Origin: Stieleria varia
Lineage (GTDB): Bacteria > Planctomycetota > Planctomycetia > Pirellulales > Pirellulaceae
NCBI RefSeq assembly: GCF_038443385.1
Contig: NZ_CP151726.1
Span: forward strand, 7,688,001-7,752,000
Reading direction: 5' to 3'
Length of the DNA stretch: 64,000 bases
Shown: in pieces, positions 19,029 to 26,995 of the stretch
How positions within the stretch are numbered: position 1 is the first letter of the stretch
How the letters are laid out: each line of letters opens with the position of its first letter
Program-made: the position numbers and the translations under genes
The notes under the pieces: generated by a model
The model's input: the letters and a program-made list of their open reading frames with translations, nothing else
Told to the model about the DNA's origin: nothing
The model's database searches: none

Positions 19029-20267
19029 ATGCCCACATCGTCTCCCCATTCGATTCCGCCAGTCGCCGGTCAAACGGCGTCCCCTCTCGTTGCGCAACCA
19101 GCGGTTGTTCCACCGGAGCTGAAGCAGCCACCGCGTACAACAGCAACGGGGCAACAGAGCGTTCCCCGCGGAAAGATCATGATCGTGGACGACGAGATTG
19201 CGAATGTTCTGGTCGCAAAGAAACTGTTGACACAAGCGGGATACACTGATTTTGAAACGACCACCGATTCGACGCTCGCAGTCGGAATGGTGCACCATTG
19301 CATGCCGGATGTCCTGCTGTTGGACATCAACATGCCCCATGTCGACGGCATTTCGATCCTCAAACAAGTTCGCCAGGTCGAGAGATTTCGACACCTGCCG
19401 GTACTGATCTTGACCGCCAATGGCGATTCGGAAGTCAAACTAAAGTGTCTGGAACTGGGGGCGACGGACTTTTTGGTCAAGCCGGTCGATCCGGTGGAGT
19501 TGGCCCCTCGTGTTCGCAACGCCTTGCTCAGCAAAATCCACCAGGATCAGTTGGCACACCACGCCGCAAAACTAGAGGAAACCGTTCGGCAGCGGACACG
19601 TGAGCTGGAGCTTTCTCGCCGCCAAGTGATCTACTGCCTCGCCCGCGCCGCAGAGCTTCGTGACAACGACACGGGCAACCACGTCATTCGCGTCGGACGA
19701 TACGCGGGCATCATCGCTGCAAGTCTCGGTTTGCCAAAACGATTCGTCGCCGACATCGAACTGGCGGCACAGTTGCACGACGTCGGCAAGATCGCTGTGC
19801 CCGACGCCGTCTTGCTGAAACCCGGGAAGCTTGAACCGGAAGAATTCGAGATCATCCAAACGCACGTCAAGCACGGCCGGCAAATCATCAATCCATTCAT
19901 GGGACATGACGCACGGGCGATGCGTAGCCATGTCGAGTCGGGTGCCGAAATGCTGCGTGACGGCAGCTCCCTGATGCGTTTGGCTGCGACGATCGCTCAA
20001 ACTCACCACGAAAAATTTGACGGATCTGGGTATCCGATCGGACTTGCCGGAGAAGACATCCCGTTGGAAGGACGCATCACAGCGGTGGCCGATGTTTTTG
20101 ATGCACTTTCGTCCGAACGCCCCTACAAGAAAGCGCTCGCTCGCGAAAAATGCTTTGAAATTCTTGAAGAGGGACGCGGAACCCACTTTGATCCCAAAAT
20201 TCTCGATGCGTTCTTTGCAAGCGCAGCCGAAATTGTGCGAGTCCAAGTCGAGTACATGGACTGCTGA
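19029..20267 (+). CDS. Response regulator with HD-GYP phosphodiesterase domain
   Basis: 412 residues from the ATG at 19029; a GTG at 18945 would add 28 residues. After a Pro-rich leader, a complete receiver domain carries the acidic pair (MIVDDE), phospho-Asp99 (LLLDINMP) and Lys (FLVKPVD). A short helix leads to an HD-GYP domain: His250-Asp251 in HDVGKI, then HHEKFDGSGYP with the GYP at 334-336. HD-GYP domains hydrolyse cyclic di-GMP, so this is probably a phosphorylation-controlled c-di-GMP phosphodiesterase. No partner kinase lies next to it. The Hpt domain of the protein at 9194 is a possible but unproven phosphodonor. Confidence 0.92.
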   Translation: MPTSSPHSIPPVAGQTASPLVAQPAVVPPELKQPPRTTATGQQSVPRGKIMIVDDEIANVLVAKKLLTQAGYTDFETTTDSTLAVGMVHHCMPDVLLLDINMPHVDGISILKQVRQVERFRHLPVLILTANGDSEVKLKCLELGATDFLVKPVDPVELAPRVRNALLSKIHQDQLAHHAAKLEETVRQRTRELELSRRQVIYCLARAAELRDNDTGNHVIRVGRYAGIIAASLGLPKRFVADIELAAQLHDVGKIAVPDAVLLKPGKLEPEEFEIIQTHVKHGRQIINPFMGHDARAMRSHVESGAEMLRDGSSLMRLAATIAQTHHEKFDGSGYPIGLAGEDIPLEGRITAVADVFDALSSERPYKKALAREKCFEILEEGRGTHFDPKILDAFFASAAEIVRVQVEYMDC

Positions 20268-20352
20268 TCGCCCACACGGGCCTTCTGATCAGCGATAATG
20301 CTCCCGACCAGCCATCCTCTCCGGCCGGCGATTCACCCCAGGAGCCCACGTC

Positions 20353-21417
20353 ATGAATACCAACGAACCCAAACGCTGCCTGCCGTTGGGACAGAACCGT
20401 TCCGTCAGTCGTCGCGATGCGTTGATCGCGGGACTCTCCGCGTCTGGCGTCGCCGCTGCATCACTGATCACCACGCAGTCCAGCTCGGCACAGGACAACG
20501 CAGACACACCAGGGCACAGCAAAGGCGACGATCGCAAGTCATCGCCCAAACGCTTTGCGGCACGGAAATCGATCAACCTGTGGGCGTTTCCTTATCCTGA
20601 ACGCATGACACTACGCGAGTGCCTGCAGTTGGCCAAAGACGCCGGATTCGACGGCATCGAACTGAACTATGACTTGGACAATGATCTGTCGCCCAAAGCA
20701 AACGGCAAGGAGCTCGCCGCGATCCGTCACATGGCCGACGAGATCGGCATCGAAATCAGCGGCCTGTGCTCATTTCTATTTTGGCCCTATCCCCTGTCGA
20801 GCCTCGACCCGGCCAAACGCGGACGCGGAATCGAATTGGCAGGCATGATGGCGGACGCCGCCGCAACCATGGGCGTTGAGAACTTGCTCGTCGTCCCAGG
20901 TGCAGTCCATATTCCCTGGCGAGACGACCACCAACCAGTGCCCAACGACGTCTGTGAAAAACTCGCACGCGAAGCCGTGGGCAAGTTGGTCGCCGGCGCG
21001 GAGAAGAAGAAGGTTTCCTTGAATATGGAGAATATCTTTTTCAACGGATTCTTGATGACGCCGATGGAAATGAATGACTTCGTCGATGGATTCAGCAGCG
21101 AAAACGTGCAAGTGCACTTTGACACCGGCAACATCTCGATGTTTCAACACGCTGAGCACTGGGTGCCGATTCTTGGCAAAAGAACCAAAAACATCCACTT
21201 CAAGGAGTTCACCAAAAAGGGCACCGACTACTCTCTGGAAACCTTTCGACCGCTGCTGGACGGAACCACCAATTGGCCGGAGGTGATGACGCAACTCGAT
21301 GCGATCGGCTACGAGGGCTATGTCACCTTCGAGTACTTTCATCCCTATCCGCATTACCCCGAAGCCTTGATTTACCAGACTTCCGATTCGCTCGATCGAA
21401 TCCTAGGCCGCGTCTGA
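20353..21417 (+). CDS. Tat-exported sugar phosphate isomerase/epimerase-like TIM-barrel protein
   Basis: 354 residues. The N-terminus holds a twin-arginine signal (SRRDALIAGLSASGVAAASL). The rest is an AP-endonuclease-2/xylose-isomerase-like TIM barrel: ECLQLAKDAGFDGIELNYD at the first strand-helix unit, LNMENIFFN, VHFDTGNI and KNIHFKEF, with a closing YVTFEYFHPYPHYP. The acidic and histidine residues (Glu in LNMEN, Asp and His in VHFDTGN, Glu in FEYF) match the usual metal site. Relatives act as hydroxypyruvate isomerase, tagatose epimerase or inositol-pathway enzymes; the real substrate is unknown. Export by Tat fits a cofactor-loaded enzyme. Confidence 0.88.
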   Translation: MNTNEPKRCLPLGQNRSVSRRDALIAGLSASGVAAASLITTQSSSAQDNADTPGHSKGDDRKSSPKRFAARKSINLWAFPYPERMTLRECLQLAKDAGFDGIELNYDLDNDLSPKANGKELAAIRHMADEIGIEISGLCSFLFWPYPLSSLDPAKRGRGIELAGMMADAAATMGVENLLVVPGAVHIPWRDDHQPVPNDVCEKLAREAVGKLVAGAEKKKVSLNMENIFFNGFLMTPMEMNDFVDGFSSENVQVHFDTGNISMFQHAEHWVPILGKRTKNIHFKEFTKKGTDYSLETFRPLLDGTTNWPEVMTQLDAIGYEGYVTFEYFHPYPHYPEALIYQTSDSLDRILGRV

Positions 21418-21425
21418 GCTTGTGT

Positions 21426-21445
21426 ACGTCAGCCTTTCCAGGCTG
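21426..21445. repeat. 20-bp palindromic repeat (family also at 60501 and 60669)
   Basis: GTCAGCCTTTCCAGGCTGAC is a hairpin right after the stop of the TIM-barrel gene. It could terminate transcription between the convergent genes, but the same motif recurs near 60501-60528 and 60669-60696, so it is a dispersed repeat. Confidence 0.6.
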
Positions 21446-21499
21446 ACACGCCCCAAACTCAAACCGGCACTAAAAACCCCCCGGTTACCTGCACAGCAC

Positions 21500-22321
21500 T
21501 CACTCGGGTCGAGGCTGATTGCTCCAATGGCCACTGGGGTCAGTGCCCCGCACGTGCACTCCTTTTTGGCTCCAGCCAAGATCCGCTCGGACGTCGGCAC
21601 TGCAATACCTGAGCGTCAAACCGCATCGTCGTCGGTTCGACTCGTTGGCTTCGCTACCGTGCAGTAACAAGTCGCTGTGAATCGAAAACTCCCCAGCCGC
21701 CAACGGATCGTAAACTAACGTACCGTACTGTTCCGGATTGTCGATGGTCTGATTCAACACGTTGTGTTCGGTCGAATCACTGGGGCGGTAAGTCATGTGT
21801 CCCGACGTGTGTGAACCAGCGATGAACTTCATGCAAGCGTTCTCCCGATCCGCGTCGTCGATCGCGAGCCAGACCGTAACCGCTTTGGATGGAGAAAGCG
21901 GCCAATAGCTGGCGTCCTGGTGCCACGCCACTGCTTTGCCGTCGCCGGGCATCTTACAGAAGAAATGCGACCCCCAGCCGATCACGTTCTCACCCAATAA
22001 ATCTGCGACGCGATCGACGATCCGTGAGTCATGCAAGATGTCGTAGACACGACCATGTTTCAGGTGCGCCGAACTGATCGAATAACTGTCGCCTCCCGCC
22101 GCGGTGACTTTGGCCAACAGGTCGTCAAAGTATTCACGTGTTTGCTGCACTTCTGTTTCGCTGAAAACCGAAAACGGTGCCAAGTAGCCATCACGATTGA
22201 ATCGCTCGATTTGGTCGGAGGCCAGTACCTTGGGCGATGGATTCTCCGTCGGGTGAAAGCTCAAGTCTCTCTGCAACGAGGCCAATTCGTCTTCGGTAGG
22301 AATCATGCTAAATTCTTTCAT
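21500..22321 (-). CDS. Phytanoyl-CoA dioxygenase (PhyH) family protein
   Basis: 273 residues. It has the Fe(II)/2-oxoglutarate double-stranded beta-helix signature: His134 and Asp136 in WHQDASYW, distal His221 in DLLLHGSEAN, and a following Arg-rich strand (RRRCGLTLRYC) for 2-oxoglutarate. Catalysis is probably hydroxylation of a small organic substrate, which cannot be named. The start is the ATG at 22321 (an ATG at 22306 is equally possible). A GntR regulator gene ends 104 bp upstream on the same strand, so the regulator may control this enzyme. The stop is close to the convergent TIM-barrel gene. Confidence 0.88.
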   Translation of the reverse strand: MKEFSMIPTEDELASLQRDLSFHPTENPSPKVLASDQIERFNRDGYLAPFSVFSETEVQQTREYFDDLLAKVTAAGGDSYSISSAHLKHGRVYDILHDSRIVDRVADLLGENVIGWGSHFFCKMPGDGKAVAWHQDASYWPLSPSKAVTVWLAIDDADRENACMKFIAGSHTSGHMTYRPSDSTEHNVLNQTIDNPEQYGTLVYDPLAAGEFSIHSDLLLHGSEANESNRRRCGLTLRYCSADVRADLGWSQKGVHVRGTDPSGHWSNQPRPE

Positions 22322-22383
22322 CGGTTTCTCTCGGTTTGGTCGTGGTATTTAAGAATAGCCCAACATTCAAAGACACAGATCGC

Positions 22384-22404
22384 AATGGGATTCGCCAGAA
22401 TTCC
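22384..22404. repeat. Dispersed repeat, GGGATTCGCCAGAATTCC type
   Basis: AATGGGATTCGCCAGAATTCC. The same element, in either orientation and with small changes, recurs at 39766-39856, 43995-44017 and 58415-58437. Here it lies between the PhyH and GntR genes. Confidence 0.7.
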
Positions 22405-22425
22405 CCGCAGCTCATCCTTCATCCT

Positions 22426-23130
22426 TCATCCGCCTTGCTCAACAACGCGACTCCAATATCGCGACGACGCAGCGATGTGACGCGACAGGTGCCTGACTGC
22501 GGCTTTGGAATCCTTGCGACGTAGCGATTGCACGATGAGCAGGTGTTCGGCTGCCTCCTCGGCCAGCCGATCACTGTCGTTTCGCGAACTGGCATCGTTC
22601 CAGGAAGCGTCGCGAAAGGATCGGAACAGATGCCCAAGTCGCTCCAATTCACGGATTAAAAATGCATTGGCACAGTTCTGTCGGATCGCGTCATGCAGTT
22701 GCGTGTCCAACGTTCGTGCCTTGTTGATGCCGCGTTGTCCTTTGATGGGTGATTGTGACAACCTTTCAAATTCGGCTTCCAAATGCCGCAACTGAGACGG
22801 TGGAATGCGCCCACATGCACCTCGAATCGCTTCGCACTCCAACGCACGTCGGACGCGACTGATGTCACGTATTTCCCGGCGAGTGAATTGGTGAATGACC
22901 GCACCTCGGTTGGGCAGCAAGTCCACCACGCCGAGCCCGGCCAAGACAGCAAGAGCTTCACGCACCGGAGTCGCGCTGACGTTCAGCTCGTTCACCAAAT
23001 CCTGGGTGACCAAACGATCTCCGCCGGCCAAGTCGCCAGAAATCACTCGCGCAATCACCGCCTGAACGACGTGATCACGACGATCCCCATGAAGGGGCGA
23101 ACGGGTACTGGCTGAACTGGGCAAGGGCAA
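22426..23130 (-). CDS. GntR family transcriptional regulator, FadR/FCD type
   Basis: 234 residues. The N-terminal 80 residues are a winged helix of GntR type (VVQAVIARVISGDLAGGDRL, then LVNELNVSATPVREALAVLA and LLPNRGAVIHQF). The C-terminal part is an all-helical FCD effector domain with RRALECEAIRGAC and a metal/ligand-binding arrangement of His residues (DTQLHDAIRQN, EHLLIVQSLRRKD). Such proteins are usually repressors released by an organic acid. A perfect 20-bp palindrome lies 28 bp before its ATG, suggesting autoregulation. The PhyH gene downstream is a candidate target. Confidence 0.9.
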   Translation of the reverse strand: MPLPSSASTRSPLHGDRRDHVVQAVIARVISGDLAGGDRLVTQDLVNELNVSATPVREALAVLAGLGVVDLLPNRGAVIHQFTRREIRDISRVRRALECEAIRGACGRIPPSQLRHLEAEFERLSQSPIKGQRGINKARTLDTQLHDAIRQNCANAFLIRELERLGHLFRSFRDASWNDASSRNDSDRLAEEAAEHLLIVQSLRRKDSKAAVRHLSRHIAASSRYWSRVVEQGG

Positions 23131-23157
23131 ACCTGAATGGGATCTATCGAATGTCCG

Positions 23158-23177
23158 TCAGATTCTATAGAATCTGA
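23158..23177. promoter_or_regulatory. Perfect 20-bp palindrome, candidate GntR operator
   Basis: TCAGATTCTATAGAATCTGA is a perfect 20-bp palindrome, 28-47 bp upstream of the GntR ATG. Dimeric FadR-type regulators bind palindromes of this kind, so it is the likely operator, possibly of the regulator on its own gene. Confidence 0.65.
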
Positions 23178-23246
23178 CCAGGCCAGCAAGAGGGATTCTG
23201 CGATGAACGCGCAAATCCGCAATCCCGGCTTGCTGGGCTCAGAATC

Positions 23247-23385
23247 GGTAGGTCATGCTGTGCATGACGCAATACGGTACGCTCACCTTTACGTCCGGTG
23301 GATTGTTTTCGGAGAAGACTCTCGGTGACGTCCAGGGTGCCCGAGTTGCGTTGAACGCAATGCGTCATGCATAGCATGACCTACG
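23247..23385. repeat. 139-bp inverted-repeat element
   Basis: Outer arms of about 24 bp, TAGGTCATGCTGTGCATGAC on the left and GTCATGCATAGCATGACCTA on the right, are mirror images with one mismatch. No ORF is convincing inside. It lies in the 531-bp gene-free stretch 23131-23661 together with the palindrome at 23158 and the element at 23498. Confidence 0.65.
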
Positions 23386-23497
23386 GCCTTTGAGTTTGAG
23401 CTAGAGAAGTTCGATAGAGATCGCTTCACCTCGATCCCGATAGCTGCTTAGACAGATTGACATGGGGTCACACTAGACTCACCGCATGGTGGTCGCA

Positions 23498-23630
23498 CTA
23501 GTGCATCGTCCAGTCTTAGAACGTGGGTTCGGTAGATGAGCCGTTTTGGCGTTAGCCACGGTTTTCGTGACACAACCGTGGCTAACGCCAAAACGGCTAA
23601 CCCCAAAATCAAGACCGGACGATGCACTAG
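23498..23630. repeat. CTAG-bounded MITE-like element, copy A
   Basis: A 133-bp near-palindrome that starts CTAGTGCATCGTCC and ends GGACGATGCACTAG. A second copy at 60365-60497 matches at 131 of 133 positions by manual alignment. The central part (GCCGTTTTGGCGTTAGCCAC and its mirror) makes a long hairpin. It encodes nothing. Confidence 0.88.
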
Positions 23631-23661
23631 GCTGAGTTCTACTGAGTCAAACATAGACATT

Positions 23662-24513
23662 TCACTTAATCCTCAAGCCGACTCCGTGCCACAGTACTTC
23701 CATATCTTTCTCAGTCCATTCCTCTAAGCCTACTGATGGGTCACCGATCAGGACACCTCCATTCGGCCCTCGACCTAGTGCGACAACGGAATGTCCCATG
23801 CCAGGGATCCAGCCCCATTGTTCCACGTAAGTACGATCCTCCTCACCATACGCCAACTCGACCGCGAGCAAGACGGGCCAATCATCGGAAGAGAGCAAAT
23901 CAGGGATCGAACCATCAAGTAGCTCAACGTCGTGGCCGTTGCGATTCGCAATCAGCTTCACGCCGCGGTACAGACCCAGCGTCGGCGTTCCGCTGGAGTC
24001 GGTCAAGCAGAGCGGGATCATTTCCGACTCGCTGACGTCGATTTCCTCCGCACGAAACAATGTAGCTGCGGCGGCTGGACTACACGTTGCCCAAGACGTC
24101 TGCATTGCGACGCCGTCTTTCCATTGGTCGCCTCCTGTCGGAGGTGGCCGAACAGCCATCGACAGCAGCGGCCAAAGGATCGCGGCGAGGGAGCCGCAAG
24201 CCAGGAGGACCGTCATGATGGAACGTCGCCACATGGGCGTCTTCGGTAAACGCCAAGCCCAGCCGGCCGCCAGGGCTGCGAAGACGGCAGCCAAGTTGGT
24301 GTAGATGATCGCTGCCGACGATGGCACTATCTTGGCCCAAAACAACTGACCTGATGCGTAAAACAGAAAAAAGACCATTCCGATCACTGCGGTCGCAAGA
24401 CAAGCGATCGTCCGTTGGCCTTTGTCGGAATAAAGATACCGCCCCGTAAGCAATCCGCTCGCGAGCGAGACAAGAATCATCACGACGATCGCGGTCAGTA
24501 GGTCCGTTCCCAT
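23662..24513 (-). CDS. Membrane protein with C39-like cysteine peptidase domain
   Basis: 283 residues. Four hydrophobic segments occupy the first 125 residues (TAIVVMILVSLASGLLTG, IACLATAVIGMVFFLFYA, AIIYTNLAAVFAALAAGWAW, SIMTVLLACGSLAAILWPLL). The rest is a papain-like fold with the order Cys144 (ATCSPAAAATLF), His241 (GMGHSVVALG) and Asp258 (LIGDPSVG), exactly the C39/bacteriocin-processing-peptidase arrangement. There is no ABC transporter domain, so it is not a classical bacteriocin exporter. It may process or bind a peptide at the membrane face, or be a cysteine peptidase of unknown target. A CAP-domain gene lies 52 bp upstream on the same strand. Confidence 0.75.
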   Translation of the reverse strand: MGTDLLTAIVVMILVSLASGLLTGRYLYSDKGQRTIACLATAVIGMVFFLFYASGQLFWAKIVPSSAAIIYTNLAAVFAALAAGWAWRLPKTPMWRRSIMTVLLACGSLAAILWPLLSMAVRPPPTGGDQWKDGVAMQTSWATCSPAAAATLFRAEEIDVSESEMIPLCLTDSSGTPTLGLYRGVKLIANRNGHDVELLDGSIPDLLSSDDWPVLLAVELAYGEEDRTYVEQWGWIPGMGHSVVALGRGPNGGVLIGDPSVGLEEWTEKDMEVLWHGVGLRIK

Positions 24514-24565
24514 TGATCCGCCTTAAGGATAGACCACGATTTGGTGACGACAACAAGCGGGAAGG

Positions 24566-25300
24566 TCATTGCGGTTCCTTCTGCTGCGAACGACTGAGCT
24601 CGTTTGCCGTGATCCTCAATTGCGTCGACTCCGTAAGCCTGATTCCTGAATCGCTTTCTGCTAAGGAAATGGTCGTGGGAAAACAACGCTTTAACGTGAC
24701 GATCGCCCTCGATGGCAGCTCGACCTCATCTTCACTGTCATTTGACGTGACGATTAGTGTTCGGCTGTCACCAGATTCGTTGGCTATTTTTAACTTGATC
24801 GCGGATGCCTTTGGGCGACCGAACAATTGAACCGCGTAGAACGTGACGTCGTCTGATGTCGCAACACCGACGCCCGTTTCCGTCACGTAATCCGCTAACA
24901 TGTTCTCGCGGTGCGGGGGCGAGTCGATCCAGCCTTCGACAAAGACATCAATCAGGCTTTTGGCAGTCACCTCGCCGGTGTTGGTTCGATACGCAATGTT
25001 TTCGCGGACGACGCAATATTTGTAGCCAGATGCCTTGGCTCGTTCAGCCGGAGTGCGACCATCGGCATGGTGCCCGTATCTGTCGGTGTCAGCCATGAAC
25101 TTGGCAAACTTGGATGCCGCCTCAGACAATTCCGCGTTCTCGCTGACAGGCGATGCATCATTTTCTTTTCGAAAGTCATTAGTTTGTGTGACGATCGCTC
25201 GTTCCACCTTAGTGACCATTGACTCAGCCGATGACTGAGCGCTTGCGGGTCCGATCATGGCGAGAACAAATAAGAGCGTTGAAGAAAGCTGCCGCATCAT
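24566..25300 (-). CDS. CAP domain (SCP/PR-1) secreted protein
   Basis: 244 residues with a signal peptide (MMRQLSSTLLFVLAMIGPASAQ). The CAP core is visible: VERAIVTQTNDFRKENDASP, AASKFAKFMADTDRYGHHADGRTPAERA, YCVVRENIAY, VEGWIDSPPHRENMLADYVTETGVGV. The His and Glu residues of the typical CAP cavity (GHHADG, ENIAY, SPPHRENM) are present. The last 80 residues form an extra beta-rich tail. Function in bacteria is mostly unknown; relatives bind small ligands or glycans. It precedes the C39-like membrane protein and may be its partner, which is inference only. Confidence 0.88.
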   Translation of the reverse strand: MMRQLSSTLLFVLAMIGPASAQSSAESMVTKVERAIVTQTNDFRKENDASPVSENAELSEAASKFAKFMADTDRYGHHADGRTPAERAKASGYKYCVVRENIAYRTNTGEVTAKSLIDVFVEGWIDSPPHRENMLADYVTETGVGVATSDDVTFYAVQLFGRPKASAIKLKIANESGDSRTLIVTSNDSEDEVELPSRAIVTLKRCFPTTISLAESDSGIRLTESTQLRITANELSRSQQKEPQ

Positions 25301-25411
25301 GAATACCCTTGTCGATTTGCTTTTTGGTCTCCGCTGCGTGGTCCGTCACCCTGCTGGCGTCTCGGATTGGGACGTCAACAGGGAACGCGCATCGTTCGCG
25401 ATCGCAACTGA

Positions 25412-25687
25412 TCATTCGTCCTCGGGAAGTGTGATATCCACGTCCGGCGTCTTGATTTTCTTTTCCTTCATATCGACATCGACGTCGGGCACTTTCATGG
25501 TGCTTTCTTCCATCTTTACATCCACTTCGGGAGCATCGACGTCGTATGCGGGCAGTTGCCCAGGTTCACCGCTCACATCGACGTCAACGTCAGGGAGTTC
25601 ACCTTCACGAGTTTGGTCGACATCACAGCCAACGGCACAAAGAGTAATGGCGACTGCGAGGGAACTGTTCAGGAGTGCTTTCAACAT
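25412..25687 (-). CDS. Small acidic repeat lipoprotein (91 aa)
   Basis: Signal peptide with a lipobox-like LCAVGC, so Cys21 is likely lipidated. The mature part is almost entirely a degenerate repeat around PDVDVD: ELPDVDVDVSGE, YDVDAPEVDVKMEE, KVPDVDVDMKEKK, KTPDVDITLPEDE. It is very acidic and alternates hydrophobic and Asp residues, which suggests a beta-strand or a cation-binding face. No named family is recognised. It is 111 bp downstream of the CAP gene on the same strand, so they may be co-transcribed. Confidence 0.75.
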   Translation of the reverse strand: MLKALLNSSLAVAITLCAVGCDVDQTREGELPDVDVDVSGEPGQLPAYDVDAPEVDVKMEESTMKVPDVDVDMKEKKIKTPDVDITLPEDE

Positions 25688-26103
25688 GAGATTACCTAAG
25701 GTGTGTTTGGAGAGAGGCGGTGAGCTCCAAATCGGGAGGTTCTATTTACAACCGCCAAAACGTCGAACCGCGGGAGTCAACAGTCGCGAAAATGTCGTCA
25801 ACGCCCGTGATCAAGCAAGGCTATCAAGCAAGGCTTTGATCAGGCACGATGACACGAGTCGTTGAGCCCGTGCTTCCGTCTCCAGCGTGGGTGCAACCCC
25901 CATGCCAAAGGCCTTAACCCGCCCGCATTCACTCGGTTTTGAGGGCATTCACTCCGTTCTTGGGGGAAGGGGAGTGGAAACCGGAAGCTCGCCGAGCACC
26001 TTGGATCAATTTCGGGCACCGCGCCAAAACAGAATCACCTCGCAAAAATCACGTCGCCCCGATCTCCAATCGACGATCGTCGATTATTCATGTCGATCAT
26101 TGA
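25688..26103. other. Gene-free 416-bp stretch
   Basis: I see no gene or strong repeat. Two short direct repeats (CAAGCAAGGCT and the nearby GCATTCACTCSGTT pair around 25930) are present. It separates the lipoprotein gene from the end of the efflux operon. Confidence 0.4.
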
Positions 26104-26616
26104 TCATTCATGGTCATGTGCGATCGTTCCTCGGAACGACTTTCCGTTGATCGTTAGGACAAGTTTTGGTTCGGCCCCTTCTTCATCCAGATGTACACCG
26201 AGTTCCGCGTCAGCCGAAACAAAGCGTGACGACTTGCCTTGCGGATCGTTTTCATCAGGCGATGCGGCCAGCTTGAATTGTTCCGGCTTTCCGTCGTGTT
26301 TGACATTGATCGTAATCTCGGTTGATTCGATCGGGATTTGCTCCGTCGCGGCTGCGTTGAGCACGTAGATTGTCACCGAGCCTGTGTCTTCGTCGTGAAC
26401 GAGTTCGGCGTGGTATTCCTCGTTGCCCAGTTCGATCAATCCGCCGTGATGCGGCCCTTCGGTGGGATGGGCGTGATCGTCATGGGCGTCAACGGTGGCC
26501 GGAGGTGGCGACGTTCCCACGCCAGTTCCAGCGTTGGTGCCGCCGTCTTTGCATCCAACAAAGCCGAAGGTGACGGAAACGAGCGCGAGCGTGAAGAGTT
26601 TTGTAGAGCGTTTCAT
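26104..26616 (-). CDS. Metal-efflux-associated lipoprotein (170 aa)
   Basis: Start at 26616 because a good ribosome site (AGGA) precedes it and MKRSTKLFTLALVSVTFGFVGC follows, a signal peptide ending in a lipobox. The mature part has a His-rich linker (DAHDDHAHPTEGPHHGG), then a beta-rich domain resembling the soluble parts of copper-resistance accessory proteins (AELVHDEDTGSVTIYVL, INVKHDGKPEQFKLAA), and ends AHDHE. It probably binds metal ions outside the inner membrane. It is the last gene of the minus-strand efflux operon and overlaps the stop of the decayed gene before it. Confidence 0.82.
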   Translation of the reverse strand: MKRSTKLFTLALVSVTFGFVGCKDGGTNAGTGVGTSPPPATVDAHDDHAHPTEGPHHGGLIELGNEEYHAELVHDEDTGSVTIYVLNAAATEQIPIESTEITINVKHDGKPEQFKLAASPDENDPQGKSSRFVSADAELGVHLDEEGAEPKLVLTINGKSFRGTIAHDHE

Positions 26617-26885
26617 TGGTTTTTCCTGAATGGAGCTGGTTGATTTGAGATTTCTAGTGTCCTCGCCCCCGTGGTCGCGTGGTCGTCGATCTTGGATTCG
26701 CATCCCAGATTCTGCACGGCCGCGATGTGCTGTTGTGCCTTGGCCGAATCGTCAAAGTGCGTCTCTTTCCACTGGGGCAAGCCGAATGTGATCGACTATT
26801 CGGCACAGGCAGCGCTGCCGACAGACGCGAGTGCGACGAAGCACAGTAGTCTTGGAATTTGTTTCAATATCAAACTTTCCTTCAT
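26613..26885 (-). pseudogene. Decayed small secreted protein gene in the efflux operon
   Basis: On the minus strand an ATG at 26885 opens a signal peptide (MKESLILKQIPRLLCFVALA) that is stopped by an in-frame TAG at 26798-26796, just after SAACAE. Reading on in the same frame gives a continuous protein-like segment (ITFGLPQWKETHFDDSAKAQ, then HIAAVQNLGCESKIDDH). After that an 8-bp tandem duplication (CGTGGTCG twice at 26670-26685 on the plus strand) shifts the frame; removing one copy gives ...KIDDHGGEDTR. The last codons then reach a TGA overlapping the ATG of the next gene. It is a small secreted protein of unknown family, now broken by an amber codon and a frameshift. Confidence 0.6.
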
Positions 26886-26995
26886 GAGAGATGATCCGTT
26901 CCCCTCCTGTCTTAGGTCGCGGATTCGGAATGGGGCAAGGTGGTCTCAGTCGTCCGTGACGGAGAAGGGTTGATCTGTTGGTGAGTTTCCTTGTT

